Both the position numbers and the translations under genes were made by a program. Below the pieces are notes generated by a model. The model searched no databases. It was not told the DNA's origin and saw nothing but the letters and a program-made list of their open reading frames with translations. Of a DNA stretch of 64,000 nt, positions 52,101-64,000 are shown one piece after another. This stretch comes from Mermis nigrescens (lineage: Eukaryota; Nematoda; Enoplea; Mermithida; Mermithidae). How positions within the stretch are numbered: the stretch's first letter is position 1; the number at the start of each line of letters is the position of its first letter. The stretch covers positions 744,001-808,000 of the forward strand of contig JAVLUZ010000228.1 of NCBI GenBank assembly GCA_036768485.1. The letters are read 5' to 3'.

Positions 52101-55100
52101 TTTCATTAGGTAAGGTCAATACATAAGAATACCTATGCTCCTTGCAGCTGAATGAATAGCTCTGCAACTCATAGCAAGGACTGCCATTCTGGAGAAATAA
52201 ACTTGTTTATGGACAAAATATTCCGTTTTTGAAATTGAAAATCAAATTAAAAAATTAAAAAATCAAACTAAAGGTAAAAATTAACCTTTAGCACAATAAA
52301 AAACTAAGGTAAGATTTAAAAAAATGGGAGAGCAAAAATGTAAGAATATAACTACTGTGCATAATAAGGTAAGATATTATATATTACTAACCTCAATCAG
52401 TCTTACATCAACAGCAAATATAGAAAAAGGTATAAAATATATAATTACTTGAAAAGCAATTGAAACATTTTTACAGCTCTAAAGGAGAGAAGAATACAGA
52501 ATAAATAAAGCAACTCATTAGTGTTTGGAATACTTGGGTGGGACCGGTCAGTTTCATAGCATGCTATCATGGTGCGCCAGTTTCATTAGGTAAGGTCAAT
52601 ACATAAGAATACCTATGCTCCTTGCAGCTGAATGAATAGCTCTGCAACTCATAGCAAGGACTGCCATTCTGGAGAAATAAACTTGTTTATGGACAAAATA
52701 TTCCGTTTTTGAAATTGAAAATCAAATTAAAAAATTAAAAAATCAAACTAAAGGTAAAAATTAACCTTTAGCACATATAAAAACTAAGGTAAGATTTAAA
52801 AAAATGGGAGAGCAAAAATGTAAGAATATAACTACTGTGCATAATAAGGTAAGATATTATATATTACTAACCTCAATCAGTCTTACATCAACAGCAAATA
52901 TAGAAAAAGGTATAAAATATATAATTACTTGAAAAGCAATTGAAACATTTTTACAGCTCTAAAGGAGAGAAGAATACAGAATAAATAAAGCAACTCATTA
53001 GTGTTTGGAATACTTGGGTGGGACCGGTCAGTTTCATAGCATGCTATCATGGTGCGCCAGTTTCATTAGGTAAGGTCAATACATAAGAATACCTATGCTC
53101 CTTGCAGCTGAATGAATAGCTCTGCAACTCATAGCAAGGACTGCCATTCTGGAGAAATAAACTTGTTTATGGACAAAATATTCCGTTTTTGAAATTGAAA
53201 ATCAAATTAAAAAATTAAAAAATCAAACTAAAGGTAAAAATTAACCTTTAGCACAATAAAAAACTAAGGTAAGATTTAAAAAAATGGGAGAGCAAAAATG
53301 TAAGAATATAACTACTGTGCATAATAAGGTAAGATATTATATATTACTAACCTCAATCAGTCTTACATCAACAGCAAATATAGAAAAAGGTATAAAATAT
53401 ATAATTACTTGAAAAGCAATTGAAACATTTTTACAGCTCTAAAGGAGAGAAGAATACAGAATAAATAAAGCAACTCATTAGTGTTTGGAATACTTGGGTG
53501 GGACCGGTCAGTTTCATAGCATGCTATCATGGTGCGCCAGTTTCATTAGGTAAGGTCAATACATAAGAATACCTATGCTCCTTGCAGCTGAATGAATAGC
53601 TCTGCAACTCATAGCAAGGACTGCCATTCTGGAGAAATAAACTTGTTTATGGACAAAATATTCCGTTTTTGAAATTGAAAATCAAATTAAAAAATTAAAA
53701 AATCAAACTAAAGGTAAAAATTAACCTTTAGCACAATAAAAACTAAGGTAAGATTTAAAAAAATGGGAGAGCAAAAATGTAAGAATATAACTACTGTGCA
53801 TAATAAGGTAAGATATTATATATTACTAACCTCAATCAGTCTTACATCAACAGCAAATATAGAAAAAGGTATAAAATATATAATTACTTGAAAAGCAATT
53901 GAAACATTTTTACAGCTCTAAAGGAGAGAAGAATACAGAATAAATAAAGCAACTCATTAGTGTTTGGAATACTTGGGTGGGACCGGTCAGTTTCATAGCA
54001 TGCTATCATGGTGCGCCAGTTTCATTAGGTAAGGTCAATACATAAGAATACCTATGCTCCTTGCAGCTGAATGAATAGCTCTGCAACTCATAGCAAGGAC
54101 TGCCATTCTGGAGAAATAAACTTGTTTATGGACAAAATATTCCGTTTTTGAAATTGAAAATCAAATTAAAAAATTAAAAAATCAAACTAAAGGTAAAAAT
54201 TAACCTTTAGCACAATAAAAACTAAGGTAAGATTTAAAAAAATGGGAGAGCAAAAATGTAAGAATATAACTACTGTGCATAATAAGGTAAGATATTATAT
54301 ATTACTAACCTCAATCAGTCTTACATCAACAGCAAATATAGAAAAAGGTATAAAATATATAATTACTTGAAAAGCAATTGAAACATTTTTACAGCTCTAA
54401 AGGAGAGAAGAATACAGAATAAATAAAGCAACTCATTAGTGTTTGGAATACTTGGGTGGGACCGGTCAGTTTCATAGCATGCTATCATGGTGCGCCAGTT
54501 TCATTAGGTAAGGTCAATACATAAGAATACCTATGCTCCTTGCAGCTGAATGAATAGCTCTGCAACTCATAGCAAGGACTGCCATTCTGGAGAAATAAAC
54601 TTGTTTATGGACAAAATATTCCGTTTTTGAAATTGAAAATCAAATTAAAAAATTAAAGAATCAAACTAAAGGTAAAAATTAACCTTTAGCACAATAAAAA
54701 ACTAAGGTAAGATTTAAAAAAATGGGAGAGCAAAAATGTAAGAATATAACTACTGTGCATAATAAGGTAAGATATTATATATTACTAACCTCAATCAGTC
54801 TTACATCAACAGCAAATATAGAAAAAGGTATAAAATATATAATTACTTGAAAAGCAATTGAAACATTTTTACAGCTCTAAAGGAGAGAAGAATACAGAAT
54901 AAATAAAGCAACTCATTAGTGTTTGGAATACTTGGGTGGGACCGGTCAGTTTCATAGCATGCTATCATGGTGCGCCAGTTTCATTAGGTAAGGTCAATAC
55001 ATAAGAATACCTATGCTCCTTGCAGCTGAATGAATAGCTCTGCAACTCATAGCAAGGACTGCCATTCTGGAGAAATAAACTTGTTTATGGACAAAATATT

Positions 55101-58100
55101 CCGTTTTTGAAATTAAAAATCAAATTAAAAAATTAAAAAATCAAACTAAAGGTAAAAATTAACCTTTAGCACAATAAAAAACTAAGGTAAGATTTAAAAA
55201 AATGGGAGAGCAAAAATGTAAGAATATAACTACTGTGCATAATAAGGTAAGATATTATATATTACTAACCTCAATCAGTCTTACATCAACAGCAAATATA
55301 GAAAAAGGTATAAAATATATAATTACTTGAAAAGCAATTGAAACATTTTTACAGCTCTAAAGGAGAGAAGAATACAGAATAAATAAAGCAACTCATTAGT
55401 GTTTGGAATACTTGGGTGGGACCGGTCAGTTTCATAGCATGCTATCATGGTGCGCCAGTTTCATTAGGTAAGGTCAATACATAAGAATACCTATGCTCCT
55501 TGCAGCTGAATGAATAGCTCTGCAACTCATAGCAAGGACTGCCATTCTGGAGAAATAAACTTGTTTATGGACAAAATATTCCGTTTTTGAAATTGAAAAT
55601 CAAATTAAAAAATTAAAAAATCAAACTAAAGGTAAAAATTAACCTTTAGCACAATAAAAACTAAGGTAAGATTTAAAAAAATGGGAGAGCAAAAATGTAA
55701 GAATATAACTACTGTGCATAATAAGGTAAGATATTATATATTACTAACCTCAATCAGTCTTACATCAACAGCAAATATAGAAAAAGGTATAAAATATATA
55801 ATTACTTGAAAAGCAATTGAAACATTTTTACAGCTCTAAAGGAGAGAAGAATACAGAATAAATAAAGCAACTCATTAGTGTTTGGAATACTTGGGTGGGA
55901 CCGGTCAGTTTCATAGCATGCTATCATGGTGCGCCAGTTTCATTAGGTAAGGTCAATACATAAGAATACCTATGCTCCTTGCAGCTGAATGAATAGCTCT
56001 GCAACTCATAGCAAGGACTGCCATTCTGGAGAAATAAACTTGTTTATGGACAAAATATTCCGTTTTTGAAATTGAAAATCAAATTAAAAAATTAAAAAAT
56101 CAAACTAAAGGTAAAAATTAACCTTTAGCACAATAAAAAACTAAGGTAAGATTTAAAAAAATGGGAGAGCAAAAATGTAAGAATATAACTACTGTGCATA
56201 ATAAGGTAAGATATTATATATTACTAACCTCAATCAGTCTTACATCAACAGCAAATATAGAAAAAGGTATAAAATATATAATTACTTGAAAAGCAATTGA
56301 AACATTTTTACAGCTCTAAAGGAGAGAAGAATACAGAATAAATAAAGCAACTCATTAGTGTTTGGAATACTTGGGTGGGACCGGTCAGTTTCATAGCATG
56401 CTATCATGGTGCGCCAGTTTCATTAGGTAAGGTCAATACATAAGAATACCTATGCTCCTTGCAGCTGAATGAATAGCTCTGCAACTCATAGCAAGGACTG
56501 CCATTCTGGAGAAATAAACTTGTTTATGGACAAAATATTCCGTTTTTGAAATTAAAAATCAAATTAAAAAATTAAAAAATCAAACTAAAGGTAAAAATTA
56601 ACCTTTAGCACAATAAAAAACTAAGGTAAGATTTAAAAAAATGGGAGAGCAAAAATGTAAGAATATAACTACTGTGCAAAACAAGGTAAGATATTATATA
56701 TTACTAACCTCAATCAGTCTTACATCAACAGCAAATATAGAAAAAGGTATAAAATATATAATTACTTGAAAAGCAATTGAAACATTTTTACAGCTCTAAA
56801 GGAGAGAAGAATACAGAATAAATAAAGCAACTCATTAGTGTTTGGAATACTTGGGTGGGACCGGTCAGTTTCATAGCATGCTATCATGGTGCGCCAGTTT
56901 CATTAGGTAAGGTCAATACATAAGAATACCTATGCTCCTTGCAGCTGAATGAATAGCTCTGCAACTCATAGCAAGGACTGCCATTCTGGAGAAATAAACT
57001 TGTTTATGGACAAAATATTCCGTTTTTGAAATTGAAAATCAAATTAAAAAATTAAAAAATCAAACTAAAGGTAAAAATTAACCTTTAGCACAATAAAAAA
57101 CTAAGGTAAGATTTAAAAAAATGGGAGAGCAAAAATGTAAGAATATAACTACTGTGCATAATAAGGTAAGATATTATATATTACTAACCTCAATCAGTCT
57201 TACATCAACAGCAAATATAGAAAAAGGTATAAAATATATAATTACTTGAAAAGCAATTGAAACATTTTTACAGCTCTAAAGGAGAGAAGAATACAGAATA
57301 AATAAAGCAACTCATTAGTGTTTGGAATACTTGGGTGGGACCGGTCAGTTTCATAGCATGCTATCATGGTGCGCCAGTTTCATTAGGTAAGGTCAATACA
57401 TAAGAATACCTATGCTCCTTGCAGCTGAATGAATAGCTCTGCAACTCATAGCAAGGACTGCCATTCTGGAGAAATAAACTTGTTTATGGACAAAATATTC
57501 CGTTTTTGAAATTAAAAATCAAATTAAAAAATTAAAGAATCAAACTAAAGGTAAAAATTAACCTTTAGCACAATAAAAAACTAAGGTAAGATTTAAAAAA
57601 ATGGGAGAGCAAAAATGTAAGAATATAACTACTGTGCATAACAAGGTAAGATATTATATATTACTAACCTCAATCAGTCTTACATCAACAGCAAATATAG
57701 AAAAAGGTATAAAATATATAATTACTTGAAAAGCAATTGAAACATTTTTACAGCTCTAAAGGAGAGAAGAATACAGAATAAATAAAGCAACTCATTAGTG
57801 TTTGGAATACTTGGGTGGGACCGGTCAGTTTCATAGCATGCTATCATGGTGCGCCAGTTTCATTAGGTAAGGTCAATACATAAGAATACCTATGCTCCTT
57901 GCAGCTGAATGAATAGCTCTGCAACTCATAGCAAGGACTGCCATTCTGGAGAAATAAACTTGTTTATGGACAAAATATTCCGTTTTTGAAATTGAAAATC
58001 AAATTAAAAAATTAAAAAATCAAACTAAAGGTAAAAATTAACCTTTAGCACAATAAAAAACTAAGGTAAGATTTAAAAAAATGGGAGAGCAAAAATGTAA

Positions 58101-61100
58101 GAATATAACTACTGTGCATAACAAGGTAAGATATTATATATTACTAACCTCAATCAGTCTTACATCAACAGCAAATATAGAAAAAGGTATAAAATATATA
58201 ATTACTTGAAAAGCAATTGAAACATTTTTACAGCTCTAAAGGAGAGAAGAATACAGAATAAATAAAGCAACTCATTAGTGTTTGGAATACTTGGGTGGGA
58301 CCGGTCAGTTTCATAGCATGCTATCATGGTGCGCCAGTTTCATTAGGTAAGGTCAATACATAAGAATACCTATGCTCCTTGCAGCTGAATGAATAGCTCT
58401 GCAACTCATAGCAAGGACTGCCATTCTGGAGAAATAAACTTGTTTATGGACAAAATATTCCGTTTTTGAAATTGAAAATCAAATTAAAAAATTAAAAAAT
58501 CAAACTAAAGGTAAAAATTAACCTTTAGCACAATAAAAAACTAAGGTAAGATTTAAAAAAATGGGAGAGCAAAAATGTAAGAATATAACTACTGTGCATA
58601 ATAAGGTAAGATATTATATATTACTAACCTCAATCAGTCTTACATCAACAGCAAATATAGAAAAAGGTATAAAATATATAATTACTTGAAAAGCAATTGA
58701 AACATTTTTACAGCTCTAAAGGAGAGAAGAATACAGAATAAATAAAGCAACTCATTAGTGTTTGGAATACTTGGGTGGGACCGGTCAGTTTCATAGCATG
58801 CTATCATGGTGCGCCAGTTTCATTAGGTAAGGTCAATACATAAGAATACCTATGCTCCTTGCAGCTGAATGAATAGCTCTGCAACTCATAGCAAGGACTG
58901 CCATTCTGGAGAAATAAACTTGTTTATGGACAAAATATTCCGTTTTTGAAATTGAAAATCAAATTAAAAAATTAAAAAATCAAACTAAAGGTAAAAATTA
59001 ACCTTTAGCACAATAAAAAACTAAGGTAAGATTTAAAAAAATGGGAGAGCAAAAATGTAAGAATATAACTACTGTGCATAACAAGGTAAGATATTATATA
59101 TTACTAACCTCAATCAGTCTTACATCAACAGCAAATATAGAAAAAGGTATAAAATATATAATTACTTGAAAAGCAATTGAAACATTTTTACAGCTCTAAA
59201 GGAGAGAAGAATACAGAATAAATAAAGCAACTCATTAGTGTTTGGAATACTTGGGTGGGACCGGTCAGTTTCATAGCATGCTATCATGGTGCGCCAGTTT
59301 CATTAGGTAAGGTCAATACATAAGAATACCTATGCTCCTTGCAGCTGAATGAATAGCTCTGCAACTCATAGCAAGGACTGCCATTCTGGAGAAATAAACT
59401 TGTTTATGGACAAAATATTCCGTTTTTGAAATTGAAAATCAAATTAAAAAATTAAAAAATCAAACTAAAGGTAAAAATTAACCTTTAGCACATATAAAAA
59501 CTAAGGTAAGATTTAAAAAAATGGGAGAGCAAAAATGTAAGAATATAACTACTGTGCATAATAAGGTAAGATATTATATATTACTAACCTCAATCAGTCT
59601 TACATCAACAGCAAATATAGAAAAAGGTATAAAATATATAATTACTTGAAAAGCAATTGAAACATTTTTACAGCTCTAAAGGAGAGAAGAATACAGAATA
59701 AATAAAGCAACTCATTAGTGTTTGGAATACTTGGGTGGGACCGGTCAGTTTCATAGCATGCTATCATGGTGCGCCAGTTTCATTAGGTAAGGTCAATACA
59801 TAAGAATACCTATGCTCCTTGCAGCTGAATGAATAGCTCTGCAACTCATAGCAAGGACTGCCATTCTGGAGAAATAAACTTGTTTATGGACAAAATATTC
59901 CGTTTTTGAAATTGAAAATCAAATTAAAAAATTAAAAAATCAAACTAAAGGTAAAAATTAACCTTTAGCACAATAAAAAACTAAGGTAAGATTTAAAAAA
60001 ATGGGAGAGCAAAAATGTAAGAATATAACTACTGTGCATAATAAGGTAAGATATTATATATTACTAACCTCAATCAGTCTTACATCAACAGCAAATATAG
60101 AAAAAGGTATAAAATATATAATTACTTGAAAAGCAATTGAAACATTTTTACAGCTCTAAAGGAGAGAAGAATACAGAATAAATAAAGCAACTCATTAGTG
60201 TTTGGAATACTTGGGTGGGACCGGTCAGTTTCATAGCATGCTATCATGGTGCGCCAGTTTCATTAGGTAAGGTCAATACATAAGAATACCTATGCTCCTT
60301 GCAGCTGAATGAATAGCTCTGCAACTCATAGCAAGGACTGCCATTCTGGAGAAATAAACTTGTTTATGGACAAAATATTCCGTTTTTGAAATTGAAAATC
60401 AAATTAAAAAATTAAAAAATCAAACTAAAGGTAAAAATTAACCTTTAGCACAATAAAAAACTAAGGTAAGATTTAAAAAAATGGAAGAGCAAAAATGTAA
60501 GAATATAACTACTGTGCATAATAAGGTAAGATATTATATATTACTAACCTCAATCAGTCTTACATCAACAGCAAATATAGAAAAAGGTATAAAATATATA
60601 ATTACTTGAAAAGCAATTGAAACATTTTTACAGCTCTAAAGGAGAGAAGAATACAGAATAAATAAAGCAACTCATTAGTGTTTGGAATACTTGGGTGGGA
60701 CCGGTCAGTTTCATAGCATGCTATCATGGTGCGCCAGTTTCATTAGGTAAGGTCAATACATAAGAATACCTATGCTCCTTGCAGCTGAATGAATAGCTCT
60801 GCAACTCATAGCAAGGACTGCCATTCTGGAGAAATAAACTTGTTTATGGACAAAATATTCCGTTTTTGAAATTGAAAATCAAATTAAAAAATTAAAAAAT
60901 CAAACTAAAGGTAAAAATTAACCTTTAGCACAATAAAAAACTAAGGTAAGATTTAAAAAAATGGGAGAGCAAAAATGTAAGAATATAACTACTGTGCAAA
61001 ACAAGGTAAGATATTATATATTACTAACCTCAATCAGTCTTACATCAACAGCAAATATAGAAAAAGGTATAAAATATATAATTACTTGAAAAGCAATTGA

Positions 61101-64000
61101 AACATTTTTACAGCTCTAAAGGAGAGAAGAATACAGAATAAATAAAGCAACTCATTAGTGTTTGGAATACTTGGGTGGGACCGGTCAGTTTCATAGCATG
61201 CTATCATGGTGCGCCAGTTTCATTAGGTAAGGTCAATACATAAGAATACCTATGCTCCTTGCAGCTGAATGAATAGCTCTGCAACTCATAGCAAGGACTG
61301 CCATTCTGGAGAAATAAACTTGTTTATGGACAAAATATTCCGTTTTTGAAATTGAAAATCAAATTAAAAAATTAAAAAATCAAACTAAAGGTAAAAATTA
61401 ACCTTTAGCACAATAAAAAACTAAGGTAAGATTTAAAAAAATGGGAGAGCAAAAATGTAAGAATATAACTACTGTGCATAATAAGGTAAGATATTATATA
61501 TTACTAACCTCAATCAGTCTTACATCAACAGCAAATATAGAAAAAGGTATAAAATATATAATTACTTGAAAAGCAATTGAAACATTTTTACAGCTCTAAA
61601 GGAGAGAAGAATACAGAATAAATAAAGCAACTCATTAGTGTTTGGAATACTTGGGTGGGACCGGTCAGTTTCATAGCATGCTATCATGGTGCGCCAGTTT
61701 CATTAGGTAAGGTCAATACATAAGAATACCTATGCTCCTTGCAGCTGAATGAATAGCTCTGCAACTCATAGCAAGGACTGCCATTCTGGAGAAATAAACT
61801 TGTTTATGGACAAAATATTCCGTTTTTGAAATTGAAAATCAAATTAAAAAATTAAAAAATCAAACTAAAGGTAAAAATTAACCTTTAGCACAATAAAAAA
61901 CTAAGGTAAGATTTAAAAAAATGGGAGAGCAAAAATGTAAGAATATAACTACTGTGCATAACAAGGTAAGATATTATATATTACTAACCTCAATCAGTCT
62001 TACATCAACAGCAAATATAGAAAAAGGTATAAAATATATAATTACTTGAAAAGCAATTGAAACATTTTTACAGCTCTAAAGGAGAGAAGAATACAGAATA
62101 AATAAAGCAACTCATTAGTGTTTGGAATACTTGGGTGGGACCGGTCAGTTTCATAGCATGCTATCATGGTGCACCAGTTTCATTAGGTAAGGTCAATACA
62201 TAAGAATACCTATGCTCCTTGCAGCTGAATGAATAGCTCTGCAACTCATAGCAAGGACTGCCATTCTGGAGAAATAAACTTGTTTATGGACAAAATATTC
62301 CGTTTTTGAAATTGAAAATCAAATTAAAAAATTAAAAAATCAAACTAAAGGTAAAAATTAACCTTTAGCACAATAAAAAACTAAGGTAAGATTTAAAAAA
62401 ATGGGAGAGCAAAAATGTAAGAATATAACTACTGTGCAAAACAAGGTAAGATATTATATATTACTAACCTCAATCAGTCTTACATCAACAGCAAATATAG
62501 AAAAAGGTATAAAATATATAATTACTTGAAAAGCAATTGAAACATTTTTACAGCTCTAAAGGAGAGAAGAATACAGAATAAATAAAGCAACTCATTAGTG
62601 TTTGGAATACTTGGGTGGGACCGGTCAGTTTCATAGCATGCTATCATGGTGCGCCAGTTTCATTAGGTAAGGTCAATACATAAGAATACCTATGCTCCTT
62701 GCAGCTGAATGAATAGCTCTGCAACTCATAGCAAGGACTGCCATTCTGGAGAAATAAACTTGTTTATGGACAAAATATTCCGTTTTTGAAATTGAAAATC
62801 AAATTAAAAAATTAAAAAATCAAACTAAAGGTAAAAATTAACCTTTAGCACAATAAAAACTAAGGTAAGATTTAAAAAAATGGGAGAGCAAAAATGTAAG
62901 AATATAACTACTGTGCATAATAAGGTAAGATATTATATATTACTAACCTCAATCAGTCTTACATCAACAGCAAATATAGAAAAAGGTATAAAATATATAA
63001 TTACTTGAAAAGCAATTGAAACATTTTTACAGCTCTAAAGGAGAGAAGAATACAGAATAAATAAAGCAACTCATTAGTGTTTGGAATACTTGGGTGGGAC
63101 CGGTCAGTTTCATAGCATGCTATCATGGTGCACCAGTTTCATTAGGTAAGGTCAATACATAAGAATACCTATGCTCCTTGCAGCTGAATGAATAGCTCTG
63201 CAACTCATAGCAAGGACTGCCATTCTGGAGAAATAAACTTGTTTATGGACAAAATATTCCGTTTTTGAAATTGAAAATCAAATTAAAAAATTAAAAAATC
63301 AAACTAAAGGTAAAAATTAACCTTTAGCACAATAAAAAACTAAGGTAAGATTTAAAAAAATGGGAGAGCAAAAATGTAAGAATATAACTACTGTGCATAA
63401 CAAGGTAAGATATTATATATTACTAACCTCAATCAGTCTTACATCAACAGCAAATATAGAAAAAGGTATAAAATATATAATTACTTGAAAAGCAATTGAA
63501 ACATTTTTACAGCTCTAAAGGAGAGAAGAATACAGAATAAATAAAGCAACTCATTAGTGTTTGGAATACTTGGGTGGGACCGGTCAGTTTCATAGCATGC
63601 TATCATGGTGCGCCAGTTTCATTAGGTAAGGTCAATACATAAGAATACCTATGCTCCTTGCAGCTGAATGAATAGCTCTGCAACTCATAGCAAGGACTGC
63701 CATTCTGGAGAAATAAACTTGTTTATGGACAAAATATTCCGTTTTTGAAATTGAAAATCAAATTAAAAAATTAAAAAATCAAACTAAAGGTAAAAATTAA
63801 CCTTTAGCACAATAAAAAACTAAGGTAAGATTTAAAAAAATGGGAGAGCAAAAATGTAAGAATATAACTACTGTGCATAATAAGGTAAGATATTATATAT
63901 TACTAACCTCAATCAGTCTTACATCAACAGCAAATATAGAAAAAGGTATAAAATATATAATTACTTGAAAAGCAATTGAAACATTTTTACAGCTCTAAAG
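49150..64000. repeat. 480-bp tandem satellite, 31 units, continues past the window
   Basis: Units begin GCAACTCATTAGTGTTTGG at 49152, 49631, 50111, 50591, 51071, 51550, 52030 and so on to 63546. Spacing is 479 or 480 bp only, the differences coming from an A-tract after TTTAGCAC. Units differ by a handful of positions: GCRCCAG, CATA/CAATA/CATATA, ATTGAAAATC/ATTAAAAATC, TTAAAAAATC/TTAAAGAATC, GCATAATAAGG/GCATAACAAGG/GCAAAACAAGG. No unit has a significant open frame. The left junction is abrupt at about 49150; the unit preceding it is absent. Very recent homogenisation is implied. Centromeric or heterochromatic satellite is likely but not shown. Confidence 0.98.
49631..50110. repeat. Reference satellite unit (unit 2) and its internal symmetry
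   Basis: Contains GACCGGTC; the 12-bp palindrome ATAGCATGCTAT (49677-49688); a CCTTGC...GCAAGG pair with nested TGCAG...CTGCA; CTAAAGGT (49869-49876) facing ACCTTTAG (49885-49892) across 8 bp; and an imperfect dyad AGGTAAGATATTATATATTA-CTAACCT. Three AGGTAAG words occur per unit. GAATAAATAAA closes the unit. Confidence 0.9.

Noticed and set aside
49150..64000. CRISPR-like or rDNA-spacer repeat array
   Set aside because: Whole 480-bp units repeat without unique spacers, and no rRNA sequence is present. It is a satellite.

Overview
The window is eukaryotic nuclear DNA, AT-rich, intron-bearing and packed with transposons. It is most likely from an arthropod, probably an insect; that is an inference from the transposon types and the gene structure, and I cannot name the species. 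There is no operon organisation and no prokaryotic gene. A 100-N assembly gap sits at 39038-39137.

Only one host gene is clearly present: a mitochondrial Hsp90 (TRAP1) gene on the minus strand. I could place ten exons from the ATG at 26724 down to 470, all with GT/AG borders and compatible phases. Together they encode 461 residues: a mitochondrial presequence, the ATPase domain and most of the middle domain. The C-terminal exon(s) lie beyond the left edge. Introns range from 71 bp to about 6.3 kb, and the long ones are built largely from transposon insertions.

1-26.6 kb: TRAP1 introns filled with small non-autonomous DNA transposons. Many have 8-bp target-site duplications (TSDs) and CA...TG ends, as in hAT elements. 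There are also two pogo/Tigger-like elements with TA target sites, each carrying younger insertions (a 1054-bp solo LTR in one; a mariner-derived palindrome that itself carries a 1.08-kb element in the other). Several of the short families share an internal hairpin, GGCGC-GAA-GCGCC. Some MITEs landed within 8-21 nt of splice sites.

26.7-38.9 kb: intergenic repeats, including an 804-bp inverted-repeat element with a 10-bp TSD, a second copy of the 1-kb element, a pair of ~490-bp inverted arms, four hAT-like MITEs of one family, a 5'-truncated dead non-LTR retrotransposon and a U6 snRNA pseudogene.

38.9-49.1 kb: the gap, a TG microsatellite, two adjacent minisatellites, Helitron-like hairpins and an unrecognised, broken protein-coding remnant (about 45.9-47.4 kb).

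49.15-64 kb: an extremely homogeneous tandem satellite, 31 units of 479-480 bp, running off the right edge. Each unit carries several palindromes and, on the plus strand, repeated splice-donor-like AAGGTAAG motifs followed by a perfect TACTAAC and a CAG.
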